Assembly (NCBI GenBank): GCA_029204225.1
Contig: CM055098.1
Span: 7,856,246-7,920,245, forward strand
Length of the DNA stretch: 64,000 nucleotides
Reading direction: 5' to 3'
Source: Diphasiastrum complanatum
Lineage: Eukaryota; Streptophyta; Lycopodiopsida; Lycopodiales; Lycopodiaceae
Shown here: positions 23,297 to 33,814 of the stretch, one piece after another
Layout of the letters: each line of letters opens with the position of its first letter
Numbering within the stretch: position 1 is the first letter of the stretch
The notes under the pieces: model-generated
What the model saw: only the letters and a program-made list of their open reading frames with translations
Told to the model about the DNA's origin: nothing
The model's database searches: none
Program-made: the position numbers and the translations under genes

Positions 23297-24621
23297 ATTA
23301 AAAATGAACTACGATTAAGATCAGAATGATGAACATAAAACATAAAATTAACTATAACCACAAACCTAAACATAAACTTTATTCTCTTTATATTCAATTT
23401 CTCTCTGATAATCCTTACCTCTGATCCACTGTTTCTAAAGCTTTAATTTAAATCTTATACCCTAAATCTCTTATATCATGTCCTCATGTATACCCTTTCT
23501 ATAAATCCTTTAATCTAAACTCTAAACACTAAAGCCCTTTTCAACTGTCTTACTTCTTTTCATGATTTTAAAACGTTTATCTTTATCAAGCTGTAGCATA
23601 TGCTCTTCACATTATTTTAGAAAGTTTCAATTGAAAGAAAATGCCCACAAACAAAGCAACAAGATCTTAATAAAACAAAACAACAATATTTCAACAAAAC
23701 AAAGAAACAAGATTCACAATAAACAATGCTCACCTTGTCTCCAAAAACTTTGTTTCAAAAGCTTTACCCCAAGAAACTTTACTCTAAATTGAGGATACTG
23801 TGATAAAAGTGAGAAAAAAGAGTGTCAATGAGAGAGAGAGACATACAGAGACAAAGAGGGAGAGGGAGAGCAAGCTTTACTCCAAGCTTTACTCAAACTT
23901 CTTTAACTCTAATGAAAGAGAAACAAAAGAGTGTCAATGAGAGAGATAAAAGGATAAAGAGTCATCAAGGTTTTCAAAAAACTTACTTTATTCCAAGCCC
24001 TACTCCAAGTTTTTCACCCTTTTAAAAAGCTTTACTCCTTTTGAGAAGCTTTCTTATGCTATCTTTGAAAAGGTTTACAAGCTTTTAAATAGCTTTACCT
24101 CAAGCTTTTGAAAGCTTTTGAAAAGATTTAACTCTGATGAAAAAAAAAACAAAAGAGTGTCAATGAGAGAGAGAAAAGAACATAAACAACAATAAACACA
24201 AATGTAACAAAGCAAAACAAGTAAACTTTTGAATGTTGGCTATGTTGCTTACCTTTGTGTCCAATGCTTAACTTTTTGCTCAAGCCTTGGCTATGGTAAG
24301 AAGGTAAAGAGCTTTGGCTGTGACAAAAGAACATAAACAACAATAAACACAAATGTATCAAAGAAAAACAAGTAAACTTTTGAATGTTGGCTATGGTGCT
24401 CACCTTTTTTGTCCAATGCTCCACTTTTTCTCCAAGCCCTGGCTATGGTGAAAAGGCAGAGAGCTTGGCTGTGACAAAAAAACATAAGAAAGATCAAGCA
24501 TCATTAGAAGAGCCATAGAGAGCAGCACCATCGCTAGGCGCCAAAATATCCTCCTCTTCGCACTCAAAAATCAAAAATCGAAATGAAAAGAAACCGTGAC
24601 GCGCCAAGCAATTCGGCTTCC
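23297..24621. other. non-coding interior with ~150-bp direct duplication
   Basis: No supported gene. A stretch with the words CATAAACAACAATAAACACAA and GTAAACTTTTGAATGTTGG occurs twice, near 24180-24260 and 24330-24410, offset by about 150 bases. Variants of AAGCTTTACTCCAAG recur between 23870 and 24130. Confidence 0.5.
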
Positions 24622-24674
24622 GGTAATCGACTCTATGGTCGACGCTAGCAGCGTCGACCATAGAGTCAATTACC
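24622..24674. repeat. near-perfect 25-bp-arm hairpin
   Basis: The 25-base left arm from GGTAATCGACTC to GTCGACGCT is mirrored by a complementary right arm with one mismatch around a 3-base loop. Parts of it (GACGCTAGC, GGTCGACG) recur in both orientations to 24777. Confidence 0.9.
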
Positions 24675-25512
24675 GAAACTTAGTAGATGCTATGGTCAAC
24701 GCTACTTAGTAGACGCTGCTAGCGTCGACCATAACGTCTACCAAGTTCTTGTAATCGACGCTATGGTCGACGGTAGCCAAAAAATTGTAAATTTTTTTCT
24801 GCAATTCTTGCCGTGATGGCAAAAATTGCGGAAGTTTTTCACAATTTTGTCCGCAATTTGCAATAATTTCCGCAATTTATGCCATGTCTAAAAATTGTAG
24901 AATGTTTTTCTGCAGTTTTGTCTGCGATTCCTACCATGATAGGGAAAATTGCGAAAAACTTTTTGCAATTTTTTCTGCAATTTCAGCCACGGAAAGTTTT
25001 CAGCAATTTTTGCCATGGCCTAAAAATTGCAAAAAAAAAAGATTCGCAATTTTGTCTGCAATTTCTACCACAATGAGAAAAATTGCAAAAAATTTTTTAC
25101 AGTTTTTTTTTGTAATTTCTGTCGTTGGAACATTTTTTGCAATTTCTGCCATGGCCTAAAAATTGCAAAAATTTGTTTCCACAATTTTGTCTGCAATTTT
25201 TACCACGACGGGAGAAATTGCGAAAAATTTTATTCAATGTTTTCTATAATTTCTTCCTCGAAAACATTTTTTGCAATTTTGGCCACGACCAAAAAATTGT
25301 GAAAAATCTTTTCCACACTTTTTTTTTCGCAAATTCTGTGATGACGACAAAAATTGCAGAAGTTTTTTTGCAATTTTTTTCCGCAATTTCTGCCATGATG
25401 GTAGAAATTGCGGACGATTTTCTACAATTTCTACCATAACGGTATAAATTGCGGAATTTTTTTCTCAATTTTTTGGCTTTCCGCAATTTCGACCAAAAAA
25501 AACAAAAATATT
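24675..25512. mobile_element. CACTA-like subterminal repeat array (right)
   Basis: From about 24778, some forty variants of AAAATTGCGGAA / TTCCGCAATTTTT recur in both orientations, often paired around GCCATGG-like centres. Apparent open frames rich in NFCHN or KNCKK are products of the repeat. Word content matches the array at 20197-20790. Confidence 0.75.
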
Positions 25513-25575
25513 CACTACAAGAAAAGGTGGCAAAAATTGCGAAAAAAAATTGCGGAAAAAATTTTTCCACAAATT
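25513..25575 (+). mobile_element. second CACTACAAG terminus, direct orientation
   Basis: CACTACAAGAAAAGGTGG followed by about 45 bases of the TTGCGGAAA word, then copia coding sequence. It has the same orientation as the terminus at 20197, not the inverted one expected of the other end of a single element. Confidence 0.6.
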
Positions 25576-26065
25576 GGTGGTGGTGTGAGTGTAGTGATTG
25601 CCTTGTCTTTGTCCCTTCTGCTGATAGCAGATTTCTCGTGCGTCGCAGGTGTTCTAGGCACAAGTTGTATGTTGGGCTCTTTGTCATCTGAATTGTCACT
25701 CAGTCCGTCTGAAAATCGAACGTCTTCTTGTTCCTGGTTGTCAGGATATGCTCCCTCTATCGGTGTTGGCAGGTTGTAATATTGCTTCTCTAGAATTTCA
25801 TAGGTAACTAGATTTTTATTAGCCATTGTTCTTGTTTCATCGAACTTCACACCTCTGATGGTTTTGATTTGATTAGTCTCCGGCAGATATATCATGTAAT
25901 ATGATGAGTGTGTGTCATATCCTACAAGGTATCCTTGCTTGACCTTTTCGTCCAATTTCTTGTGGATCTTGTCAGGAATGTATGCATATGCTATACATCC
26001 GAAGATACGTGTATGAGCTAGATTAGATTTACTGCCCCACCAGACTTCATGTGGCGTAATGTGAG
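25576..26065 (-). mobile_element. Ty1/copia integrase C-terminal fragment E
   Basis: A minus-strand frame gives EVWWGSKSNLAHTRIFGCIAY, KKLDEKVKQGYLVGYD, SSYYMIYLPE and KTIRGVKFDE, the end of copia integrase, then an acidic linker. It covers a part that fragment C also has in diverged form, so it belongs to a different copia copy. It is truncated on both sides. Confidence 0.85.
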
Positions 26066-27699
26066 GAATGCCTGATCTGCCTATTTTGTTCTATAGCTAA
26101 GTACCGTGTGGTCACTAATATCCATTGCTGATTTATTTTGATGTATAGAGTGGTCCTTACCCGAAATCCCTCATTATCAACTTCAAGTGCTAAGTCTCCA
26201 GTTCGAAGGCCACATACTATAGTATCAAGTTCTACGATGGTCACGTAGAGTCCGGTGAAACGAAGTATAGGACAATATCGTCGTGGTCGGCGCTCATCTG
26301 TCATGCCCTTGATATTTAGGCCCTTTATCTCACTGTATGATGATATGCAGTGGTACTGTTCTAGTGGTAAAGACTCCCTCTCAGCTTGGGTGGATGCTTT
26401 GAGGTTCTCAACAACTCTAGAAGGTGTGGGTCTTGTTCTAATCCAATCTCATATTTATCATAGATTTTATTGAACTTTTAGAACATTCCACTCTCTCCAA
26501 TTCATTCCTCTCTACACCCAATAATTCCCTTGATGATTTATATAGCACCTTACCCCTTATGTTGAACACTCACACGCTTGAATATTCTTGTGGAGTAGGT
26601 GTGGTCACTATTGTTCCCCAAAGATGATTCTAGAAAATTTGCTTTCCTCTCATCTAGATCTTACGTATCATGACTTGTTTTTGGTGACAAGAAACACTAC
26701 AAAAGTTGACGACCCTTTCAAAGTTTTTATAAGTCATCTTCTTAAGACCACTAATGATAGCGTCTATTGCTATGCCTTTCGTTGATGTTCATTTATAGTC
26801 ATATTTCTCTCAGAATTCAACCGCATCATAGTAGAATGATATTTCAAATATAGTCAGCCTAAAGTGACCTTTTAAAATATTACAATATAGGGCTCTTAGG
26901 ATGGTATTATATGCTGATGCTCTGACGGTTGTCATACAGACATTCCCATGTTACTATGGCATGATTTCTCCTTGCTCTTATCTTAAAGTATGTTATTAAC
27001 ACTGTTAGCCCCTTTCAACTAAGCCCATAAAAACATCCCTCCCATCAAATTTCATTACCTCTTGTGTAAGTTGTAATTCAGGGAGCATTTTTCCATTGTA
27101 TCACTTTTTCTCAACGTTTTCCAATTTTTCAATTTCAGACTAAGGAACGGTCTTATAGATTGAAACGATGTTGTATCTCGGTTTAGGCAATTCCTTCTTT
27201 GCAAGTAGAGACTCTGCATAGCGTCGAGCACCTTGGTGATGAAGTTGCCCATACCTTCCAAAGAATAGGTCATAAACCCATGATGTTTTTTTGTGCTTCC
27301 TCACTTTAATATTACAGACAATATTTTCAAAATGAGTGTGGTAATTTGTTTCCCAATCTATATACAAGCTCCATAAGTCTGAATATGATACATCAATGTC
27401 CTGGAGCAAATTCTGCTTCTCGAACTCTACAAAATTTGGAAATTCTATCAGTTGGAATAAGTCGACCTGACTTCGTTGCCTCCAACTTTCTTTCTATCCT
27501 TCATAGTAATCATAGTAATCTAGTTCCTTTATTCGAGTGTATTCTAATGTACAACCTATGTACAATTCACAACTTCCAAAGGGATTTATAATGAATTTCC
27601 CTTAGAGTACTTGCCTAGCTCAAACATCCTCTGAATTCTGTGTCAAGCTTACTCCACGTGTCGGTACTTCGACTAACTCTAAAAAGATGTAGGAGACTT
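26066..27699. other. unassigned, probably retrotransposon-derived
   Basis: Scattered short minus-strand frames, for example 27409-27140 (LQDIDVSYSDLWSLYIDWE), could be exon or pol remnants, but I recognise no domain. The fragment to the right is gypsy reverse transcriptase on the same strand. Confidence 0.3.
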
Positions 27700-27970
27700 C
27701 TTTATGTTTACATCCAGAAAAAAATGTTTTTTTTTGTATGAAGGAATTCTCTTGGGTCATCGAATATCCGAAAGAGGAATCGAAGTCGAGACATGATCAG
27801 TTGCCTTACCATTAATACAAAAGTCGTCGATGAAAACTTTCAGAAATACTCATAAGTAATCTTGGAAAATAGTCATCATCATATGTTGAAAAGTAGTAGG
27901 TGCATTACACAAACCAAAAGGCAACAAGTAGAAGTAGGAATCCATCGATGTTCAATTGAGTAGTAATGTA
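27700..27970 (-). mobile_element. Ty3/gypsy reverse transcriptase fragment
   Basis: The minus strand reads YLLPFGLCNAPTTFQHMM, then VFLKVFIDDF with one stop between. This matches gypsy RT (MPFGLTNAPATFQ...VYLDDIL), with the catalytic Asp pair kept as IDD. The rest of pol is too decayed to follow. Confidence 0.85.
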
Positions 27971-28614
27971 GATCATTCATTGAATGCATTGGCATGCATG
28001 TTTGGTTGTTTATGCTTGTGCACTCAGTTCAAGAGCGACCTCTATAAGTGTCCTCTGACAAGCAGGACATTACTACAACATTAATCAGATCCTTCTGCTT
28101 GATCTGGGCAATGAAACAAGAAAGATAACTTCTAGAAATACCCAAAAAATGCTTGGAAGTAGGCAAACTGTAACCCAAGAAAGAAGAAAGAATCCAATAG
28201 ACAAACAAAGAATTTGTCAACATTTGGCCCTGTTGCTGCTTGAACTCAGAAACATACATACCCCACACCTTGCTGCACTAGTGTCTTCATCCCGATTTTT
28301 CTACCCATGCCATCAACCACACCTCTCCATCACGTTCTTGCCCATGCCCTGCACCCACATGACCTCAACACAACCATTGACACTCCATTGTACTTGGAAG
28401 TATTTGGCTTGTGATGACAACTGTACAATGTGTACATGGTCAACAAGTAGTAAATGTTGACGTGGACGAGGACGTTACATTTTTCTCTCTTCGCATTTTT
28501 GCGAAAAAGTCAAAGGTCTTGTAAAATAGTTAAACTGTTGAACTATGCTAAAGTGTCGTATTTCGGAGAAATGCAAAAAAGCCAAAGCTGTTGAAAAACA
28601 TAGTTCGTTTCTGT
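27971..28614. other. no gene seen
   Basis: Non-coding. Words near 28480-28580 (GCATTTTTGCGAAAAA, TCGGAGAAATGC) resemble copia LTR-like stretches elsewhere in the window. Confidence 0.35.
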
Positions 28615-28745
28615 AAACTGTTGCGACACTTAGTGTATTTCTGCAGACTGTCGCAACACTTAGTGCATTTCTGTAGATTGTTGTGACACTTAGTGTATTT
28701 CTATAGACTGTTGCGATACTTAGTGTATTTTTGCAAACTGTAAAA
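28615..28745. repeat. 30-bp tandem repeat, about four copies
   Basis: The unit ACTGTTGCGACACTTAGTGT plus about ten more bases repeats with starts near 28618, 28648, 28678 and 28708. Read on the minus strand it gives a 10-residue repeat (RNTLSVATVY), so a 142-residue open frame spans it. I take that frame as incidental. Confidence 0.88.
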
Positions 28746-28989
28746 AAAGTAATGTACTTCTGCAGACTGGATCTAAATGCTAATTTGTGGAAGTCCTTGA
28801 AGATGGCCAAGTCTTCAATGTTCTTCAAATTATTGAACTTAACATCTGAACATGAAAATGATAGGATTGGTTTTCCTTTGCTGGAGATCAGCCGGAATCC
28901 CATTGTAGTCGTTCTTCAAATAGTTTGGCTATCTAAGTTATGATTCTTGCAGGTATCAAATGAGCAGACAAAGAACCCAAAATGGGTTT

Positions 28990-29640
28990 CACCTGATCCT
29001 AGATCAAAGATCAGTAAACGTGTAGGAAGAATCTTGAGATAGAGATTAGTATTCACCAAGGAGACAACTGTGGAATTAATTTCCAACACAACGTTTCAAA
29101 ATTTTCAATAGATTCGATAACATCGGGCAATGAGTCCATTCGACCTTGTCGACAATATCAATCCATTTTGAAGGTAGGCCTATCATATACCATTCAATTT
29201 GCATGCTGATTGGATATTCTCCCACTAGCTTACCGATAAGATTTCGTACTTTGTGAGTATATCTATGTAGAGATTCCTTGTCTTTCTTCTACACAAAATT
29301 TAGTTGGGAAATCACCCATGTTGAATATCTGATTTCTCAAAATTGCTTAAGGAATGTCTCTTTAAGCTGATCCCAGGTGTTGATCACAATTATGTCCATC
29401 TAACTATACCATATTCGCACCTACTTCTGCAACAGTCCAAAAAATATTGGCAACTTGTCCACCACTGTTCCTTCATTGTTGGAAACAGCGAACTGTGACA
29501 TGTAACTGTTTGCATCATCCGACGATGTGACTTTGAAATAGTCATACTTGATCTTGGATATAAGTGTGAATCTCGGAATAGCAATTGACCTCCTATTCTT
29601 GCATTATAGCAGTCAGACACTATTCTATCTCCAATTATAG
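28990..29640 (-). mobile_element. possible Ty3/gypsy gag fragment
   Basis: Minus-strand pieces with frame breaks read like a gypsy capsid region (ANMV-LDGHNCDQHLGSA, KFCVEERQGISTQIYSQSTKSYR). Proline/tryptophan spacing suggests retrotransposon gag, but no knuckle is present. Weak. Confidence 0.35.
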
Positions 29641-30176
29641 GTCTGGGCCTTCATATGATTATTAATTACTTTACCGACCAAGTCTGAAATGACGAGGCAT
29701 AACTAATAACCATATACACTAGAGTGACTGGCTATCCATTTTATTCCTAATCCCTCATACTAGATATGGACGTAACATTCTTCCTCCCTTAAACCAGTTC
29801 TGTCCTCAGAACGAGTAACTAGGAAAGATCCAGATTTGTATGCTTTTAACTCTTTTCCATGAATCATTATCCTCAATTTGACCAGCCAACCTAATCAAGC
29901 ACTCAAGGATAGAACGATTTCTCAATAGTTTATTTCAGATTCAGAGTACTCTTTCAGGGTCCAAAGGTACCTTGAGTGATAAGTCCTCCAAATGGGCAAA
30001 ATTTTCATGTAATTTATTCATCTATGGTTGAATGCAAAGAGTTACTTTTTTTTGTTCAACCCTAAATCCTAGTCTCATTTATTTGAATTTATTTCTTGCA
30101 CTCAGTAGCTCTACATGGTTGTATTTTCCCAAAATATATTCTATTGCCTACAACAATTATCCCAATCGTATCCTCA
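29641..30176. other. no gene seen
   Basis: Non-coding, AT-rich. The stretch CTTCCTCCCTTAAACCAGTTCTG near 29780 resembles wording common beside gypsy elements, but no border can be set. Confidence 0.3.
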
Positions 30177-30179
30177 ATG

Positions 30180-31730
30180 TCTCGTGACACATCTCCAAGT
30201 CACAGATCTGGCCGCAGTCGCGGGTCGTTCCGTTTGTCATCCATGAGTGACGATGAGGTCAGTTATATGGATGAGATGTCTCCCTCGCATGCAGGCAGGA
30301 TCATGGAGAGACTACGGGCTCGTTGAGATGCACGGAGTTCGGGTAGGTTGTCCACATCATCTCGTTCTGAGGAGATCCAGTCCCCACAATCCTTCGACCA
30401 AGGTGTTTCCCTCTTCCACAAGGGTCTATCTGGTGGGAGTCCCTCCCCTGCGCACTCTAATGCTAGTGCCTCTTCCTGACATTCCGGCCGAGAAAAGAGA
30501 GATCGTTGGAGGAGTCGCCTCAGGGGCGTAGCGGTGACGCCGATGATGTCGTGCTTCATGCGGCCTCGAGTCCAACGCATCATCTAACAGGCCTCATTAT
30601 AGGGATTCCTTACTTCGAGAAACCCTAACTCAGAAAGCAACACGGATGGCGTGTGATACTTTGACTCCTACATCTGTCACACCTGATTATCTCAACACCC
30701 CCACACTCTCTCCTCACATTTTTCCTTCTTTGGTACCCACGTCTCCTATGGGGTGTCCATGGCACCATGATCCCTCTTGCCAGGCCACTCCACCCATTTT
30801 TTCTCCCATTCAAACTCATGTTGGTCACACTCCGCTCAAACTCCTCCCCAACCTTCTCCTCTTCATACCCCTCGCCACTCTTCTCGTGATCACCTTCAAA
30901 CTCCTCCCCAAATTTCTCTAGTTGTAGCCAACTCCCCCACTCCTCTCAACACTCCCTTTGCCACCTCTCCATCAACTGACGTCTTGCCATCCTATGATGA
31001 CTAGTTGTATAGAGGATTTCCAGTCCCCTCCCCTGATTTGAAATTTGACCGAATTTGGATGGGACGATGCATGGGAGGCGTGATGAGCCACTGGAGATCC
31101 GAGATGCGGTGAGAGCTGGCAAATCTAGGCCATACAACGTGCACAAGGACGAATGGAAGTTTTCAAATAAAGAATTTCGAGAGAATCCATATTAATTCAA
31201 GCAACAAAGCGCAACTAAGAAGCGTATGGAGATAGCAAGGCCCTTGCACCTAGGCAATGGTGGCAAAGGTCCTTTTCATGCCCATTTCATAAGACTCCCC
31301 ACTCATAAGTTGAATTTGATATTGTCGTAATTCATATTTTATTTGTGAATTTGTTTAAATTAAATTACAATCACCAATTTGTCGCTTCCTGCAGAAATCT
31401 GCCGTAACGCGGTCTCCCACAAAAGAGGAGTACAAGTATGCATATTTCAACAACATGCAATCATTACTCGAATTATTGGAGAGACAAGGAGTGAGAATTA
31501 ATTGGGATGGATATTCCGAGGTATTTATTATGGTTTCAACATATATTTTGACTTCACCACATTCATTTGGTCGGACACTCTAACAACATCACTTGCAAAA
31601 TTTACGCATCTTCATTGCACGCAGGTATCGCAGTCTTAGTATCACACATCAGAGTCACATGAGTATGATGACCATGGCTAGGACGGGGACGATTCAGCTG
31701 GATCTAATAATTAAGCGTTTCATTCTAATA
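30180..31730 (+). pseudogene. CACTA second-ORF protein (Ptta/En-Spm-like), plus-strand copy
   Basis: Starts with an ATG (MSRDTSPSHRSGRSRGSFR), followed by a Ser/Arg-rich acidic region with a stop near 30325. A Pro/Thr-rich linker follows (30646-31004). The more conserved part is 31089-31320: EIRDAVRAGKSRP, HKDEWKFSNKEFRENPY, a TAA, then SATKKRMEIARPLHLG and GGKGPFHAHF. This wording is typical of the plant Ptta/En/Spm transposase-associated protein. Then come an intron, an exon at 31395-31520 (SAVTRSPTKEEYKYAYFNN, ELLERQGVRINWDGYSE) with GT donor, and after CACGCAG a last exon ending SAGSNN and a stop. The tail exons are duplicated downstream. The TNP2 fragment at 33815-35990 is on the opposite strand, so they may be separate insertions. 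Confidence 0.6.
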
Positions 31731-32240
31731 TATATTTGTAATTGGAACATTTATATATCAATATATATAATTTGTTTAAGTTAAGTCTTCTACATGGATC
31801 TTCAATTGCATGGAGTCCAATTTTAGGATAGAATGGAGCCATTTGACAGGGTTATAATGATGTCCATGGGAGAACCTTGGCCACCGCTGCCAAGGTGAGA
31901 AGGTCCCTAAAGTCTCCTATAGCTTCTTAGTGACCTCTCATTGTTGTTTGACGCGATCTGGATTTTTCAGAATCCTTTTTTCACAAACTTCAAGTCTTCC
32001 TTGTGCCTTGATTCAGATGGATATTCTAGATCTGAGGTATATATGGCTTCAAAATATACTGTAACTTCACAACATTAATGTGGTCTGACTTTCACTCTCA
32101 TCACATTTCTCAGATAACTGAATCATCGTCATTGGATGTAGGTATCACAGTCTCAATCCCATGCATTGCAGTCACATGAGTCTGATTGCGACGTCAATGG
32201 CCAGGACGAGGATGACTCAGTTGGATCTAATTATAATTAG
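31500..32240 (+). repeat. tandem duplication of the CACTA ORF tail exons
   Basis: The stretch 31500-31850 (end of one exon, intron, final exon, 3' flank with AATTGGAACATTTATATATC) is repeated in diverged form at 32015-32470. The second last-exon copy reads QVSQSQSHALQSHESDCDVN and ends SVGSNYN before a stop, with the same exon-intron pattern. Confidence 0.75.
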
Positions 32241-32249
32241 ATATATTTC

Positions 32250-32965
32250 AATAAACTAAATTGTAACATATCTTTGTACTTGGAACATTTATGTATGAAT
32301 ATATATTCGTTGAAGTTAAATTTCCTTCATCAATTTTTAAGTGCTTAAAATGTAACTCAAATAACTTTTGCAATTTTTTTTGTTAACAATTATGAACAAA
32401 TGATTTTGCTTACCAACTTCATAAGAAGTGGTGCAAAAGACTCATGGGATCAGATGGAGTCCATTTTGAGGACAGAATGGAGCCAGTAAGTTGGCTCCAA
32501 CAAAGCAGAAATGAGATGAAGAAGCCTTGATTACCGAGGGATATATCAAGGATCTCCTTTCGAGGCATACTTCATGGTGTATACCGAGGTTTGTGATCTT
32601 TTTTTAAAAAAAAATTCTTCATAAAAGCCTCAGTAATAGGGTCGAAAATCCTCCAGAATGTTGTAGTGTTTGATCCATCCAAAGCTTGATAGAGTCAATG
32701 GCAAAATAACCACTCTCATCTTTCCTACAGTTGCATTGAGATTGTTGCAAATAACTTTGAACCATTTGACATCAAATATGAAAAAGCTGAACTATCTAGA
32801 ACCAACTTCAAGGATGTCATTGATTGTCCCACAATAATCCGGTTGAGAAGAGAGTATATTGGTGTCCCCTATCCCTGCTCGACTCTCTTGGGTAAAATTT
32901 GCATGACTCCACAATCGCAAGTGTTTCCTGGGCAGGAACACCAGGTCCCAACACCACAATAGCTG
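32250..32965. other. no gene seen
   Basis: Non-coding, AT-rich. The words near 32450 (ATGGAGTCCATTTTGAGGAC) belong to the tail of the preceding duplication. Confidence 0.4.
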
Positions 32966-33360
32966 ATGTACTTCATGAAATCTCTACCTATGTCCTATCA
33001 GCCGTTGAGAATGCTCATACTGAGCCTACCAGATATGACATTCGAGAGAGCAATCAGTCTTGTCGCTGATGAGAGACTGATGTGGGACGAAGGAGAAGGA
33101 AGCAGTGATCAGGAGAAAGCTCTTTTCATAAAGGGAAAGAAAAAGAACAAACCCAGACCCAGACACAACAAGACGAACAAAAGTCTTCGAGCAGAGGCAA
33201 TGACAACCAACAATCTTCTTCCTGTGATCACTGTCACAAGCCGGGACACGCATCCAACAAATGTTGGTTTAACCCGACAATACCTTGCATGCACTACAAG
33301 AAGAAGGGACACGCTGTATACGATTGCAGATGTTGGAAGTATTTCTAGTTTTCACAATGG
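32966..33360 (+). mobile_element. Ty1/copia gag fragment F
   Basis: The first frame reads LPMSYQPLRMLILSLPDMTFERA, DERLMWDEGEG and a Lys/Arg-rich stretch, the end of a copia Gag. After a frame change near 33200 a zinc knuckle follows, CDHCHKPGHASNKCW (CX2CX4HX4C complete). The rest of pol is not adjacent. Confidence 0.75.
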
Positions 33361-33814
33361 CTAGGTCTACTTACGGGTGTAGTATAGGGATGAAGAGATT
33401 CGTCCAGTTTTTAAGTTTCTACAACAAGCTTCAATAGAATACGGAAAGAATCAATAGGAATGAGAACACTAAGGCTTACCCAACTAGTGCCCGTAACAGA
33501 AATAAAGCTAATGAGACCGGTTCGGCTGTCGGTTGGGGGGTGGCTCGCTTTTTTGTGCTGGGATAAACAACATCTAGCTCCTTGATGGCGGCAGCCGCCT
33601 TAGACCTGGTGACCAACATGTGGAGGAGATACCCACATTTGGTAGTTGGTTCTCCTCTGTCAAGAACCCTCTCAACACCAAGGGAAGCAGAAAATGCATT
33701 GAGATACATATATGCACAATGAGATCATTGTGAAATTACAAGACATGCTATAAAATTTAAACCACAATGTTGAGGTGGAAGCAACGTCAAAAAACATATG
33801 CATGCCATGCCAAC
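33361..33814. other. no assigned gene
   Basis: A stretch at 33480-33720 reads openly in both directions (for example plus-strand DLVTNMWRRYPHLVVG), but I see no family resemblance. GC content is higher than the surroundings. Confidence 0.3.

Noticed and set aside
25583-25592. GTGTAGTG as the right end of the CACTA-like element
   Set aside because: It lies in the copia coding frame, matches only part of CTTGTAGTG, and no 3-bp duplication matches the left flank.
24879-25699. Open frames rich in Asn/Phe/Cys/His or Lys
   Set aside because: They arise from the TTGCGGAAA-type repeats, occur in several frames on both strands, and show no domain.
28475-28903. 142-residue protein with 10-residue repeats
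   Set aside because: Its middle is a 30-bp tandem repeat whose period keeps any frame open; the flanks are LTR-like and no start context or domain supports it.
33290-33306. CACTACAAGAAGAAGG as another CACTA terminus
   Set aside because: It is within the zinc-knuckle coding sequence of a copia Gag (MHYKKKGH) and has no subterminal repeats.
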